In this document: piece after piece, positions 18,201-25,324 of the stretch
How positions within the stretch are numbered: position 1 is the first letter of the stretch
How the letters are laid out: every line of letters begins with the position of its first letter
Origin: Desulfolutivibrio sulfodismutans DSM 3696
GTDB taxonomy: Bacteria > Desulfobacterota > Desulfovibrionia > Desulfovibrionales > Desulfovibrionaceae
Assembly (NCBI RefSeq): GCF_013376455.1
Contig: NZ_CP045504.1
Location: forward strand, 124,001 to 188,000
DNA: 64,000 nucleotides
Direction of reading: 5' to 3'
The notes under the pieces: generated by a model
Told to the model about the DNA's origin: nothing
Databases searched by the model: none
Seen by the model: only the letters and a program-made list of their open reading frames with translations
Program-made: the position numbers and the translations under genes

Positions 18201-18586
18201 AGGCCAAAAACGATCCGGAAAAGACCCTGGTGTTCGCCCAGGAGGCCATGGCCCTGTTGCGGGAAAACAACCTCGATCAGGACAAGATCGTGGATTGCCT
18301 GAACATGCTGGTGGACGCCGCCAAAAGCCTCGGCCAGTACCCCCAGGCCCTGGACTATGCCGAGCAGTATGGCAAGACCCTGCCCGAAAACGGCCCGGAC
18401 TTCGCCGCCAACCGCTTCCGCATGGCCGCCATCTACCGCGAAATGGGCGAAACGGACAAATGGCGCTCCACCCTGGAACAGATGCGGGACGCCATGCCGA
18501 ATACCCTCTACGGCCGCATGGCCGCGTCGGAGCTTTCGGCCCGGGCCTTGGAGGATCGCGCCGACGCCTTGACCAGAAGCAATTGA
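15281..18586 (+). CDS. large exported TPR protein with N-terminal AMIN-like and Pro-rich regions
   Basis: An 1101-residue protein with three parts. Residues 1-32 are a signal peptide ending in VWA. Residues about 33-130 are a beta-rich domain (YSFTTKSDMDTLSVGFPPQV) resembling AMIN domains. Residues about 135-430 are a very Pro/Ala-rich low-complexity linker. From about 450 to the end are many TPR-type helix pairs (for example YFEKGDYQKAAKEYQELIQRYPESRYVREA). It probably spans or decorates the periplasm as a scaffold, similar in plan to FimV or to TPR cofactors of motility and envelope machines. It lies about 190 bases after the sigma-54 activator on the same strand. The start has no strong ribosome site; ATGATG at 15281/15284 is chosen for the signal peptide. 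Confidence 0.8.
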   Translation: MMRPVITRFFAGSLRLLLLAALLAAPTRPVWAATYSFTTKSDMDTLSVGFPPQVGYPTVTRTGVKEISLIFPPGAEGVAAPPATLDFSQSRFIEGVRPIPGGLAVLLRSNAVGFVGWPAGEGGLKLQIYRDPQGAKWTPPGPAPGQKTPAASDPAPGPPPQAAPAGDKNPAPKGMPPGEKRPVDLPPLTQPEPAVPVAGPAPKPSAGPVPPPQAERGGAVSAPVAPPAAPPVAADPSREPFFSVPHSLRAGVERAGPTEAAVLRPEGSIPPPSPSSPPSRKDASADAKQPATGQPTTPPPAVPAAPTAPPLAAPPQTPSGDTSGRTSGLPPLPPGLESREGELKARVTPPSPPIAAAPVAPVFSGPQAVRSKVSRDAPPPGTPGEPLPPPTVPAAAPEPAAPSPSAPVPEQAAPAAPVGSPASGEPGQPATEPATEPTEEEPPLEQAQAESENDGMLMAAQAKRLVGENEEALAMLTVLKERNTLTPEQREETLYARAETLYDINKKDPLAHFDAIQGAFQEALNYNAKSSHIPGALLVLGMLNLKAGNIPEATAYFSILRKRYPNDENIPLIHFYWGEHYFEKGDYQKAAKEYQELIQRYPESRYVREASMGMAKSLVRLGQYKEAWQIADYIEKRWPRYYTEFPPLLRINGEITYRLGDFKKSKDYYLTSYNIDPNSEGSDLVLARLGDIASHLGKAREATEFYELDVSRFPDKEGGLISKMRLAERGVYDDPSISDMFSAFDKPVQGGPEAIYSQIVRDHPQSPLAPLAQLKLAMWQLYKDRHLQALESATTFEKMFPNNPLSQRAGEVAATAFDRMVEPMLRNQQYVQIAELWREHPLLEKHRSIISDKGQLAAALSFLRTGNPGESLRLALPFVQPTQTEPGVNALLLALHIYQEGSAWREILSLLDKVRDWKFTMDQRQRLEYSAAQALEHLGDTARSRPLWARLAADFSLPAPRRAIAMYYQAKEAKAKNDPEKTLVFAQEAMALLRENNLDQDKIVDCLNMLVDAAKSLGQYPQALDYAEQYGKTLPENGPDFAANRFRMAAIYREMGETDKWRSTLEQMRDAMPNTLYGRMAASELSARALEDRADALTRSN

Positions 18587-18623
18587 CGCCCGGCGTCCCG
18601 GGCGTGATGTTCGCGGCCGTCCG

Positions 18624-19421
18624 TCATGGGAGAGGCCGGGCAGGCCAGGTCACTGCCGCTACCTGCCGTATCCTGTCGAAGCGCCGGGAGACCTCGGGAC
18701 GCGGGGCCAGGGACCATGTCCACGTCTCGCCTCCAGGCGGCAGACTGATCCCGTAGAGCAGATCCGTCTCCTCCAAAATCCCGTTCTCGTCCACATCCCG
18801 ACTCACCGTATCCGTGACCAGGCATCGTACGCCCGGCAACCCGCCAAGCCAGTCCACATGCGCCGCCACGATCCGGCGGCAGACCTGCGTCGTCTCTTCC
18901 TCGCGACATCCCAGTTTCATCAGCCGCGCCTTGACCGGCAGGGCCAGTTGCGACAGCACGTTCGCCGAGATCGTCAGGACCGGAGCACAGTTTCCCAGCA
19001 CTTCCGGCGCAACCGGCCTGATCGCCCTCACGTCCACGCCCTTGCGCCACGCCCCGGCCTGCTTCAGAAGCCCCGTCAGGTCCGTTTCCACCAGCCCGAC
19101 ATTGCCTTGCCCCCGAATCTCCCACCGCACCCGCAACGGATGCACCGCGTCCGCCAGCACCACCCGCTCAAACATCCCCGCCAAGCGCCGCACCGGCACA
19201 TCGTGGCAATACCCTGAGCCGCAGACCACAACCGTGCCTCGCCCCGGACACCCCTGCGCCGCCCGGAGCACCGCCTCGCGGCATCTTTGCAAATGAGGCT
19301 CCCACTCCCGTCGGCATCGCCTGTACCGCGCGCCCATGGCCACGGTCTCGGCCACAAGCCCCAGCCCCCGGGCCGCCCAACCCGCCGGAGTGGCCAGCCA
19401 CTCCACACCCTCGCGCAGCAT
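18624..19421 (-). CDS. conserved protein with a methyltransferase-like Rossmann core
   Basis: A 265-residue soluble protein. TVVVCGSGYCHDVP (about 63-76) and ERVVLADAVHP (about 85-95) look like motif I and the acidic end of strand 2 of class I SAM-binding proteins, although the glycine loop is GSGYC rather than GxGxG. Later blocks are SANVLSQLALPVKARLMKLG and CRRIVAAHVDWLGGLPGVRCLVTD. The order of motifs fits a methyltransferase fold; a catalytic role is not shown. The ATG at 19421 has GGGGG upstream. It sits alone, convergent with the TPR gene and separated from tgt by a palindrome array. No substrate can be assigned. Confidence 0.6.
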   Translation of the reverse strand: MLREGVEWLATPAGWAARGLGLVAETVAMGARYRRCRREWEPHLQRCREAVLRAAQGCPGRGTVVVCGSGYCHDVPVRRLAGMFERVVLADAVHPLRVRWEIRGQGNVGLVETDLTGLLKQAGAWRKGVDVRAIRPVAPEVLGNCAPVLTISANVLSQLALPVKARLMKLGCREEETTQVCRRIVAAHVDWLGGLPGVRCLVTDTVSRDVDENGILEETDLLYGISLPPGGETWTWSLAPRPEVSRRFDRIRQVAAVTWPARPLP

Positions 19422-19436
19422 GAGACCCCCATAATC

Positions 19437-19474
19437 GGGGCGGCAGCCCCGCTTGGCGTCGAGGCTGCCGCCCC
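19437..19474. repeat. 12-bp inverted repeat (palindrome array, element 1)
   Basis: GGGGCGGCAGCC (19437-19448) is perfectly complementary to GGCTGCCGCCCC (19463-19474) with a 14-base loop. Confidence 0.8.
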
Positions 19475-19483
19475 GAACCCCGC

Positions 19484-19506
19484 CCGGGGGGAATCATTCC
19501 CCCCGG
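19484..19506. repeat. 11-bp inverted repeat (palindrome array, element 2)
   Basis: CCGGGGGGAAT (19484-19494) and ATTCCCCCCGG (19496-19506) are perfectly complementary around a single C. Confidence 0.8.
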
Positions 19507-19518
19507 ACCCCCCGGTTA

Positions 19519-19568
19519 CCGGCGGCCGCTTCGGCGCGGGGCTCGCCCCGCGCCGAAGCGGCCGCCGG
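19519..19568. repeat. perfect 23-bp inverted repeat (palindrome array, element 3)
   Basis: The arms 19519-19541 and 19546-19568 are perfectly complementary around CTCG. The arm contains GGCGGCCGCTTCGGCG. This is the longest perfect palindrome I found in the window. Confidence 0.85.
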
Positions 19569-19647
19569 AAAACCCGGTGGTGCGCGGGAAGTGATACCAG
19601 CCCGGTGGGCGGGAGGGAATCGCGAAGCGCGTCAAAGTTTTTCGGAG

Positions 19648-19704
19648 GGGGATCCAAGGGGGAACCCTTTTTTCAAAAAGGGTTCCCCCTTGGCCGCCGG
19701 AGGC
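19648..19704 (-). repeat. capped-hairpin repeat, copy 1 (also likely terminates tgt)
   Basis: Read on the minus strand it starts GCCTCCGGCGGCC, then a perfect 19-bp stem (19675-19693 with 19654-19672, two-base loop), and ends GGATCCC, close to the GGAATCCC of the other three copies. It begins 12 bases after the tgt stop and would form a very stable hairpin in that transcript. Confidence 0.7.
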
Positions 19705-19716
19705 CTCCCCCTTTCC

Positions 19717-20850
19717 CTACTCCCCGCTTGGGGCGTCGGGCGGGTAGATGGCGTCCATTTCGGCCTTGAGGCTGGCGAAGCCGCCGGTTTCGATGGCCTC
19801 GCGGATGCGCTTTGTGAGCGAGAGGAAGAAGGTGAGATTATGGATGGTGTTTAAGCGATAGGAGAGCAGTTCCTTGGCGATGTAGAGATGCCGCAGGTAG
19901 GCCCGGGAAAAGGTGCGGCAGGCGTAGCAGGAGCAGGCCGGGTCCAGGGGGGAGTCATCGTCGCGGAAGGCGGCCTTTTTGACGTTGACCTTGCCCGTGG
20001 AGGTGAAAAGTGTCCCGTTTCTGGCGTTTCGGGTGGCCAGCACACAGTCGAACATGTCGATCCCGGCGGCCACCCCGGCCAGGATGTCCTGGGGCGCGCC
20101 CACGCCCATGAGGTAGCGCGGCTTGTTGTCGGGCAGGTGGGGCACGGAGGAATGGATGATGGCGTGCATTTCCGGGCGCGGCTCGCCCACGCTGACCCCG
20201 CCCAGGGCGTGGCCGTCGAAGCCAAGGGAAGTGATCTGGGCCGCGCTTTCGGCCCGCAGTTCCGGATAAAATCCGCCCTGCACGATGCCGAAAAGGAGCT
20301 GGCCACGGTGCAGGGGCGGGTGCGCCTCGCGGCAGCGTTGGGCCCAGGCCGTGGTCAGGGCCAGGGATTTTTTGGTGTAGTCGAAGTCCGCGCCGTAGGG
20401 CACGCACTCGTCGAGCACCATCATGATGTCCGATCCGAGGTTCTGCTGGATGGAGACGACTTTCTCGGGGCTGAAAAAGTGCCTGGAGCCGTCGATATGC
20501 GAGGCGAACTCCACGCCGTCCGGGGTCAGGCGGCGCAGGCCCGCCAGGCTGAAGACCTGGAAGCCGCCGCTGTCGGTCAGGATGGGGCCGTCCCAGGCCA
20601 TGAACCGGTGCAGGCCGCCAAGCCTTGCGATGAGCTCGTCGCCGGGGCGCAAATAGAGATGGTAGGTGTTGCCCAGAAGGATCTGCGTGCCGATCTCGCG
20701 CAGGTCGCGCGGGCACAGGCTTTTGACGGTGCCCTGGGTGCCCACGGGCATGAACGCCGGGGTCTGCACCACGCCGTGCGCGGTGGCCAGCGACGCGCGG
20801 CGGGCGGCGCCGTCGCGGGCGGTGATGGTGAATGTGCCTGGGGTGGTCAT
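19717..20850 (-). CDS. tgt: queuine tRNA-ribosyltransferase (tRNA-guanine transglycosylase)
   Basis: A 377-residue enzyme that exchanges guanine-34 of GUN-anticodon tRNAs for the queuosine precursor preQ1. Visible features are [12 protein letters not shown] with the catalytic Asp, [39 protein letters not shown] with the nucleophile Asp and the RNA-binding loop, and the zinc site CSCYAC followed by RHL. I start at the ATG at 20850 ([14 protein letters not shown]), because the family begins close to FTITARDG and the frame upstream is not protein-like. No good ribosome site is visible. It is divergent from the Tim44-domain gene and ends at the capped hairpin. Confidence 0.93.
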   Translation of the reverse strand: MTTPGTFTITARDGAARRASLATAHGVVQTPAFMPVGTQGTVKSLCPRDLREIGTQILLGNTYHLYLRPGDELIARLGGLHRFMAWDGPILTDSGGFQVFSLAGLRRLTPDGVEFASHIDGSRHFFSPEKVVSIQQNLGSDIMMVLDECVPYGADFDYTKKSLALTTAWAQRCREAHPPLHRGQLLFGIVQGGFYPELRAESAAQITSLGFDGHALGGVSVGEPRPEMHAIIHSSVPHLPDNKPRYLMGVGAPQDILAGVAAGIDMFDCVLATRNARNGTLFTSTGKVNVKKAAFRDDDSPLDPACSCYACRTFSRAYLRHLYIAKELLSYRLNTIHNLTFFLSLTKRIREAIETGGFASLKAEMDAIYPPDAPSGE

Positions 20851-20980
20851 GGGAGAGGGGGGATACCCGATGCCCGGGCAGGAGGCAAGGGGGGCCGTCC
20901 GGCCGAGCCTGGAGCCACAGGGGGGGCGTCCGCACGCGGCGCTCGAAGGCCCGTTGCGCGACAGCGCGACAAGGCCCGTG

Positions 20981-21008
20981 TTGACAGGGCGCACTCCGCA
21001 GGTACACT
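20981..21008 (+). promoter_or_regulatory. sigma-70-type promoter of the Tim44-domain gene
   Basis: TTGACA (20981-20986), 16 bases, TACACT (21003-21008), 30 bases before the ATG. Confidence 0.65.
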
Positions 21009-21037
21009 GGCAAAAAAGCGCAAAAAAGGACTCCCCC

Positions 21038-21955
21038 ATGCCCCATGCCGCGTATCGTCGCCTCCGGGCGTTCTCCCTGGGCGCAGCCGCGCCGTTTTTC
21101 CCGGCCCTGGCCGCCACGGCCCTGGCTGCCGCAAACGCCGAGGGCCTGCCCTCGGACGAATCCTCGGGAATGTTCGGCGGCGGGCTCATAAACGCCCTGT
21201 TTTTGGGGGAGCCTTTCACCGGCCCCAGGTTGGCCGACATCGTGATCATCGGGCTTGTGGTCTTTATGCTGTTCCGTTTTTTTGCGGGCAGGCGCACGCC
21301 GTCCACGGGACCGGACAGGGCCGCACGGCCCACGCCGTCCCCTGCCGGGGGGCGGACGCCCTCCGGTCCTTCGACCAACGGCCATGATCCCGCCTCGTCC
21401 GACCCGCAGCCGTCGGCCCCTCCAAAGGAGGGCTACGGCCCGGGGACGTCCCATGGCCCTGGCCCGGAGGGCCGGGAGCCGGGCCTGGAACGCGCCTATC
21501 AGGCGGCCGAGGCGGCCTGGGGCGGACTGCGTTCCGCGCCGTCGGCCGGAAAACCGGCCCCGGCCGGAGCGCAACCGGCCTTCCACAGCGAGGACGAGGA
21601 GTTTGTGGCCGGGGCCAAGGCGGTCTATGCCCGGGTCCGCGAGGCCATGGAGAAGGGCGACGTGTCCGGGATGGCCCCGTTCGTGGCCCCGGAGTTCATG
21701 GGCGAGCTGGCCCGGATGGCGACGGCGCGCGCCGCGCAAACGGGCGGGAAGACGTCCCAGCTGCTTTTGGTCGACGCCGGGATCGCGACCCGCGTCAAGG
21801 AAGGAAACACCACAAGGATTGAGACCCTCTACGAGGTGCTGGCCAAGATGCCGGGCCAGTCCGGGGACGACCGGGAGCGGGAGACCTGGACCTTTGTCCG
21901 GGACGAATCCACGCCCGGGGCCATGTGGCTTTTGGCCGGGATCAAGGCCGCCTGA
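21038..21955 (+). CDS. Tim44-like domain membrane protein
   Basis: A 305-residue protein. A signal-like hydrophobic segment (about 10-32) is followed by a second membrane segment [18 protein letters not shown] (about 67-84), a Pro/Gly-rich linker, and a C-terminal Tim44-like/NTF2-fold domain. That domain starts at [36 protein letters not shown] and contains [12 protein letters not shown]. Bacterial proteins with this layout are common and of uncertain function, possibly membrane quality control. The ATG at 21038 has AAGGA upstream and a good promoter. It stands alone, divergent from tgt. Confidence 0.8.
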   Translation: MPHAAYRRLRAFSLGAAAPFFPALAATALAAANAEGLPSDESSGMFGGGLINALFLGEPFTGPRLADIVIIGLVVFMLFRFFAGRRTPSTGPDRAARPTPSPAGGRTPSGPSTNGHDPASSDPQPSAPPKEGYGPGTSHGPGPEGREPGLERAYQAAEAAWGGLRSAPSAGKPAPAGAQPAFHSEDEEFVAGAKAVYARVREAMEKGDVSGMAPFVAPEFMGELARMATARAAQTGGKTSQLLLVDAGIATRVKEGNTTRIETLYEVLAKMPGQSGDDRERETWTFVRDESTPGAMWLLAGIKAA

Positions 21956-22021
21956 GGAGGCATCTCGTTGCGGCCCGCACCGTGCGCGAGCGGCTTTCCG
22001 GCGGCTGTCTCATGCGCCGCC

Positions 22022-22735
22022 TCAGGCCGGACGCTCCTGGCAGTCGGCGGCTTCGCCGTCCTCGTCGCACTCCTCGACCCCGGCGCCGTCCAGGCACATG
22101 TCGTCGATCTCGGCCAGATGCCCGGGTTTGACGTCCATGAACACAACCCCGAGCCCCGGCAGCATCCCGGGTTCTCCCCAGGGCCGCCACCAGCGCACCA
22201 GCCCGAAGATCGGGGTAGGGTCCGTCAGTTCCACGATCCGGACATGCACAAAGCGCGAGGCTGAAAAATCCTCAAGGGTCAGGACGAAGCAGCCGCTTTG
22301 GGAGATGTTGAGGATGTTCGCCCGGGTGGCGTCCAGCATGGCCGGATCGTCCTCGCGGGTCACGAAGGCGTTGAGTTTGACCGGGTAGCGCAGGGTGCAG
22401 CGCTTGCGCTCGGGGCAGAACGTGCCGCAATTGTGCAGGAAGCAATCGACATCATCCAGGAAAAGGATGTTTTTGCCCGACCGGTCCACCTTGGTGCGCA
22501 GAATGGGGTAGGATTCGCTGACCCGGAACAACCGATCCCTCTCGGCCCGGGGGGAGCGCATGACCTTTTGAATGTCCAGCACCAAACCCTGCCGGGGGCT
22601 CCCGGACAACCGCTCCAAAAATTCCGGCACGCTTGCGGCGATGGTCACCGGCATCTCCAGCCGGTTCATTTCCCTGGCGTACAGATCCGTGCGGTCAGCC
22701 AACACCAGCAGGCCATCGGTTTTTTTCGCGGACAT
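22022..22735 (-). CDS. PilZ-domain protein (c-di-GMP receptor candidate)
   Basis: A 237-residue cytoplasmic protein. The first about 110 residues form an alpha/beta domain with LLVLADRTDLYAREMNRLE and FLERLSGSPRQGLVLDIQKV, reminiscent of a degenerate receiver. There is a Cys-rich stretch (DVDCFLHNCGTFCPERKRC). The PilZ domain follows, with RCTLR (an RxxxR match) and NISQSGC (the D/NxSxxG match), both needed for c-di-GMP binding. The ATG at 22735 has AAGGAG nine bases upstream. It is 130 bases downstream of asd on the same strand. Downstream partners are unknown; motility or adhesion control is likely for the family. Confidence 0.8.
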   Translation of the reverse strand: MSAKKTDGLLVLADRTDLYAREMNRLEMPVTIAASVPEFLERLSGSPRQGLVLDIQKVMRSPRAERDRLFRVSESYPILRTKVDRSGKNILFLDDVDCFLHNCGTFCPERKRCTLRYPVKLNAFVTREDDPAMLDATRANILNISQSGCFVLTLEDFSASRFVHVRIVELTDPTPIFGLVRWWRPWGEPGMLPGLGVVFMDVKPGHLAEIDDMCLDGAGVEECDEDGEAADCQERPA

Positions 22736-22865
22736 CGACACACACTCCTTGTCGGTTCCGTCGCGTTTCATCCCCGGGACGGCAACGGCGCGGGGCGCCG
22801 CGAACGTCCGCGCCCCGCACCACATGGCCTGTTTCCGTCCCTTTTGCGGCCTGCCCTGGCCGCTA

Positions 22866-23888
22866 TCAGCCGAGCATGCCGCGCGTCAGCAGCAGTTCGG
22901 CGATCTGAACGGCGTTTAAGGCCGCCCCTTTGCGGATGTTGTCGGCCACGATCCACAGGTTGAGGCCGTTGTCGATGGTTTGGTCCTCGCGGATGCGCCC
23001 TACGAAAACCTCATCCTCTCCGGCCGCCAGAAGCGGCATGGGATAGAACTTCTCCGAGGGGTTGTCGTACACCGTGATTCCCGGGGCCTGGGCCAGGATG
23101 GCCCGGGCCTGGGCAGCCGTCAGCTTTTCCTCGGTCTCGATGTTCACGGATTCGCTGTGGCCGTAAAAAACCGGCACGCGCACCGTGGTGGCCGTGACCT
23201 TGATGGATTCGTCGCCCATGATCTTGGCCGTTTCCTTGATCATCTTGATCTCTTCGAAGGTGTAGTCGCCTTCGGAAAAGACATCGATCTGGGGCAGGCA
23301 GTTGAAGGCGATCTGATACGGATACACCTTGGCCTCGGGTTCCTGCATGTTGAAAAGCTGGCGCACCTGGGTCTCAAGCTCGGTGATGGCCTTTTGCCCG
23401 GTGCCGGACACGGCCTGATAGGTCGAGACAATGACCCGCTTGATTTTGGCTGCATCGTGCAGGGGCTTTAAGACCACCACCATCTGGATGGTGGAGCAGT
23501 TGGGGTTGGCGATGATGTTTTTGTGCCAGGCCACGTCGTCCGGATTGACCTCGGGCACGACCAGCGGCACCTCGGGGTCCATGCGCCAGGCGCTGGAATT
23601 GTCCACCACGATGCATCCGGCCTTGGCCGCGTGGGGGGCGAATTTTTTCGAGGTCGCGCCGCCGGCGGAAAAAAGGGCCAGATGGATGCCCTTGAAGGAA
23701 TCTTCGGTCAGTTCCTCGACCACCAGTTCGCCGTCCTTGAAGGGGACGGTGGTTCCCGCCGACCGGGCCGACGCGAAGGCCCGTACGGTCGTTGCCGGAA
23801 AATCGCGTTGCTCAAGCGTCTTGAGCATCTCCCTGCCCACAGCACCCGTGGCGCCGCACACGGCCACGACCAGATCGCCCCTTCCCAT
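22866..23888 (-). CDS. asd: aspartate-semialdehyde dehydrogenase
   Basis: A 340-residue enzyme that reduces aspartyl phosphate to aspartate semialdehyde, the branch point to lysine, DAP, threonine and methionine. Landmarks are VAVCGATGAVGREML (NADP-binding), the catalytic Cys in NPNCSTIQMV, YQAVSGTGQKAITEL, and the catalytic His in RVPVFYGHSE. The start is the ATG at 23888 with GGAGG five bases upstream, giving the normal family length; an upstream in-frame ATG at 23900 is less well placed. It follows metF by 67 bases on the same strand, so the two may be co-transcribed for methionine-related supply. Confidence 0.95.
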   Translation of the reverse strand: MGRGDLVVAVCGATGAVGREMLKTLEQRDFPATTVRAFASARSAGTTVPFKDGELVVEELTEDSFKGIHLALFSAGGATSKKFAPHAAKAGCIVVDNSSAWRMDPEVPLVVPEVNPDDVAWHKNIIANPNCSTIQMVVVLKPLHDAAKIKRVIVSTYQAVSGTGQKAITELETQVRQLFNMQEPEAKVYPYQIAFNCLPQIDVFSEGDYTFEEIKMIKETAKIMGDESIKVTATTVRVPVFYGHSESVNIETEEKLTAAQARAILAQAPGITVYDNPSEKFYPMPLLAAGEDEVFVGRIREDQTIDNGLNLWIVADNIRKGAALNAVQIAELLLTRGMLG

Positions 23889-23955
23889 ACCATCCTCCAT
23901 CACGACGGGGTTTACGATGTACGGGACGTTCGTGGCGTCCCGATGACGACAACGG

Positions 23956-24834
23956 TTACGACGGGAGGCCAAGTCCGCCGATGATCTTCAGACAGGCCTC
24001 GGCCTTGTTCAAGGTATACAGATGCACCCCGGGGGCGCCCCCGGCGATGAGTTCCCGGGCCTGGGCCGTGGCGTAGGCCACGCCGAGTTCGGCCACGGCC
24101 TGGCTGTCGCCTGAGGCGTCGGCCGCCTCCAGCGCGGCCATGTAGTCCGGCGGCATGGACGCCCCGCAAAAGGCCAGCATGCGTTTGGCCCCGGCCAGGC
24201 TGATGACCGGCAGCACGCCGGGCAGCATGGGCACGGCGATGCCCGCGGCCCGGGCCCTGGCCACGAAGTCGAAATACAGCCGGTTGTCAAAAAAAAGCTG
24301 GGTCACGATGAAGTCGCCGCCCGCGTCCACCTTGCGCCCAAGGTATTCCAGATCCTTTTCCGGGGACTCGGCCTGGGGATGCATCTCGGGATAGGCGGCC
24401 ACGCCGATGCACAGCGAGGGATATTCGGCCCGGATGAACGCCACCAGATCCGAGGCGTGCCGGAACTGCTCCGAGTCGGGCACGAAATCGGCCTGGCCCT
24501 TGGGCGGGTCGCCGCGAAGGGCCAGCACGTTTTCCACGCCGCTGTCCACCAGGGAGTCCAGGAAGGCCCGGATGTTTTTCTCGCTGGCCCCCACGCAGGT
24601 CAGGTGGGCCATGGGCTCCAGGCCGTATTCCTTCTTCATGCGGGAGACGATCTCCAGGGTGTTGGCCTGGGTGCCGCCGCCCGCGCCGTAGGTCACGGAC
24701 ACGAACAGGGGATTGGTGGGCGTAAGCCAGTTGACCACGTCGAAAAATCCCGGCCAGGCGCTTTTTTCCTTGGGGGGGAAGAATTCGAGGGAGACAAAGG
24801 GTTTTCCGCTTCCTATCAGATCAATAATCTTCAT
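23956..24834 (-). CDS. metF: methylenetetrahydrofolate reductase
   Basis: A 292-residue flavoenzyme that reduces 5,10-methylene-THF to 5-methyl-THF. Features are SLEFFPPKEK (catalytic Glu), SVTYGAGGGTQ, AHLTCVGAS, LALRGDPPKG and FIVTQLFFDNRLYFDF, all family signatures in order. The ATG at 24834 has AAGGAAG upstream. In anaerobes of this type it can serve methionine synthesis and also the methyl branch of C1 metabolism. It lies between the Nudix gene (76-base gap) and asd. Confidence 0.95.
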   Translation of the reverse strand: MKIIDLIGSGKPFVSLEFFPPKEKSAWPGFFDVVNWLTPTNPLFVSVTYGAGGGTQANTLEIVSRMKKEYGLEPMAHLTCVGASEKNIRAFLDSLVDSGVENVLALRGDPPKGQADFVPDSEQFRHASDLVAFIRAEYPSLCIGVAAYPEMHPQAESPEKDLEYLGRKVDAGGDFIVTQLFFDNRLYFDFVARARAAGIAVPMLPGVLPVISLAGAKRMLAFCGASMPPDYMAALEAADASGDSQAVAELGVAYATAQARELIAGGAPGVHLYTLNKAEACLKIIGGLGLPS

Positions 24835-24910
24835 ACTCTTCCTTGTCATCATGGGGTCATGGACACCGCCGCAGATGCCTGCCGCCAGACGTCGGTCAGT
24901 CGTTCCGGGC

Positions 24911-25315
24911 TTACGAAACGCCGCGCCCGAGTTCGCGCACGATGTCCGTGTCGGCTTCGAGAAACGGATAGGCCACGGCCTCGTCCGGGGTCAGCCAGGC
25001 CAGTTTCTGTCCTTCCATGGGGGCGGGATCGCCAACAAACTCCCGGACATGAAAAAACACCAGCCGCACACGCAGGTTCGGATAGGCGTGGGTCGTTTCC
25101 TTCCAAAAAACCGGGCAACAGGGGATCACCCCGAGTTCCTCGCGAATCTCCCGCACCAGCGCGTCCACCGGGGTCTCGCCCGGCTCCAGCTTGCCCCCGG
25201 GAAATTCCCACATCCCGGCCATGGGCTTGCCCGGCGGGCGGCGCACGGCCAGAAACCGGCCGCCGCGCCACAGGATGGCCGCAACGACGTCGAGGCACGG
25301 GGCGGGGGGCTTCAC
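24911..25315 (-). CDS. Nudix hydrolase, MutT-like (oxidised-nucleotide sanitiser candidate)
   Basis: A 134-residue single-domain Nudix protein. The Nudix box is complete: GGKLEPGETPVDALVREIREELGV at about 40-63 (G-x5-E-x7-REUxEExGU). The start VVAAILWRGGRFLAVRR and the GMWEFPGG strand are typical of MutT, which hydrolyses 8-oxo-dGTP. The gene begins nine bases after the ABC-F stop codon, so the two are probably co-transcribed. Exact substrate cannot be decided from sequence. Confidence 0.85.
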   Translation of the reverse strand: MKPPAPCLDVVAAILWRGGRFLAVRRPPGKPMAGMWEFPGGKLEPGETPVDALVREIREELGVIPCCPVFWKETTHAYPNLRVRLVFFHVREFVGDPAPMEGQKLAWLTPDEAVAYPFLEADTDIVRELGRGVS

Positions 25316-25324
25316 GGCACGGCC

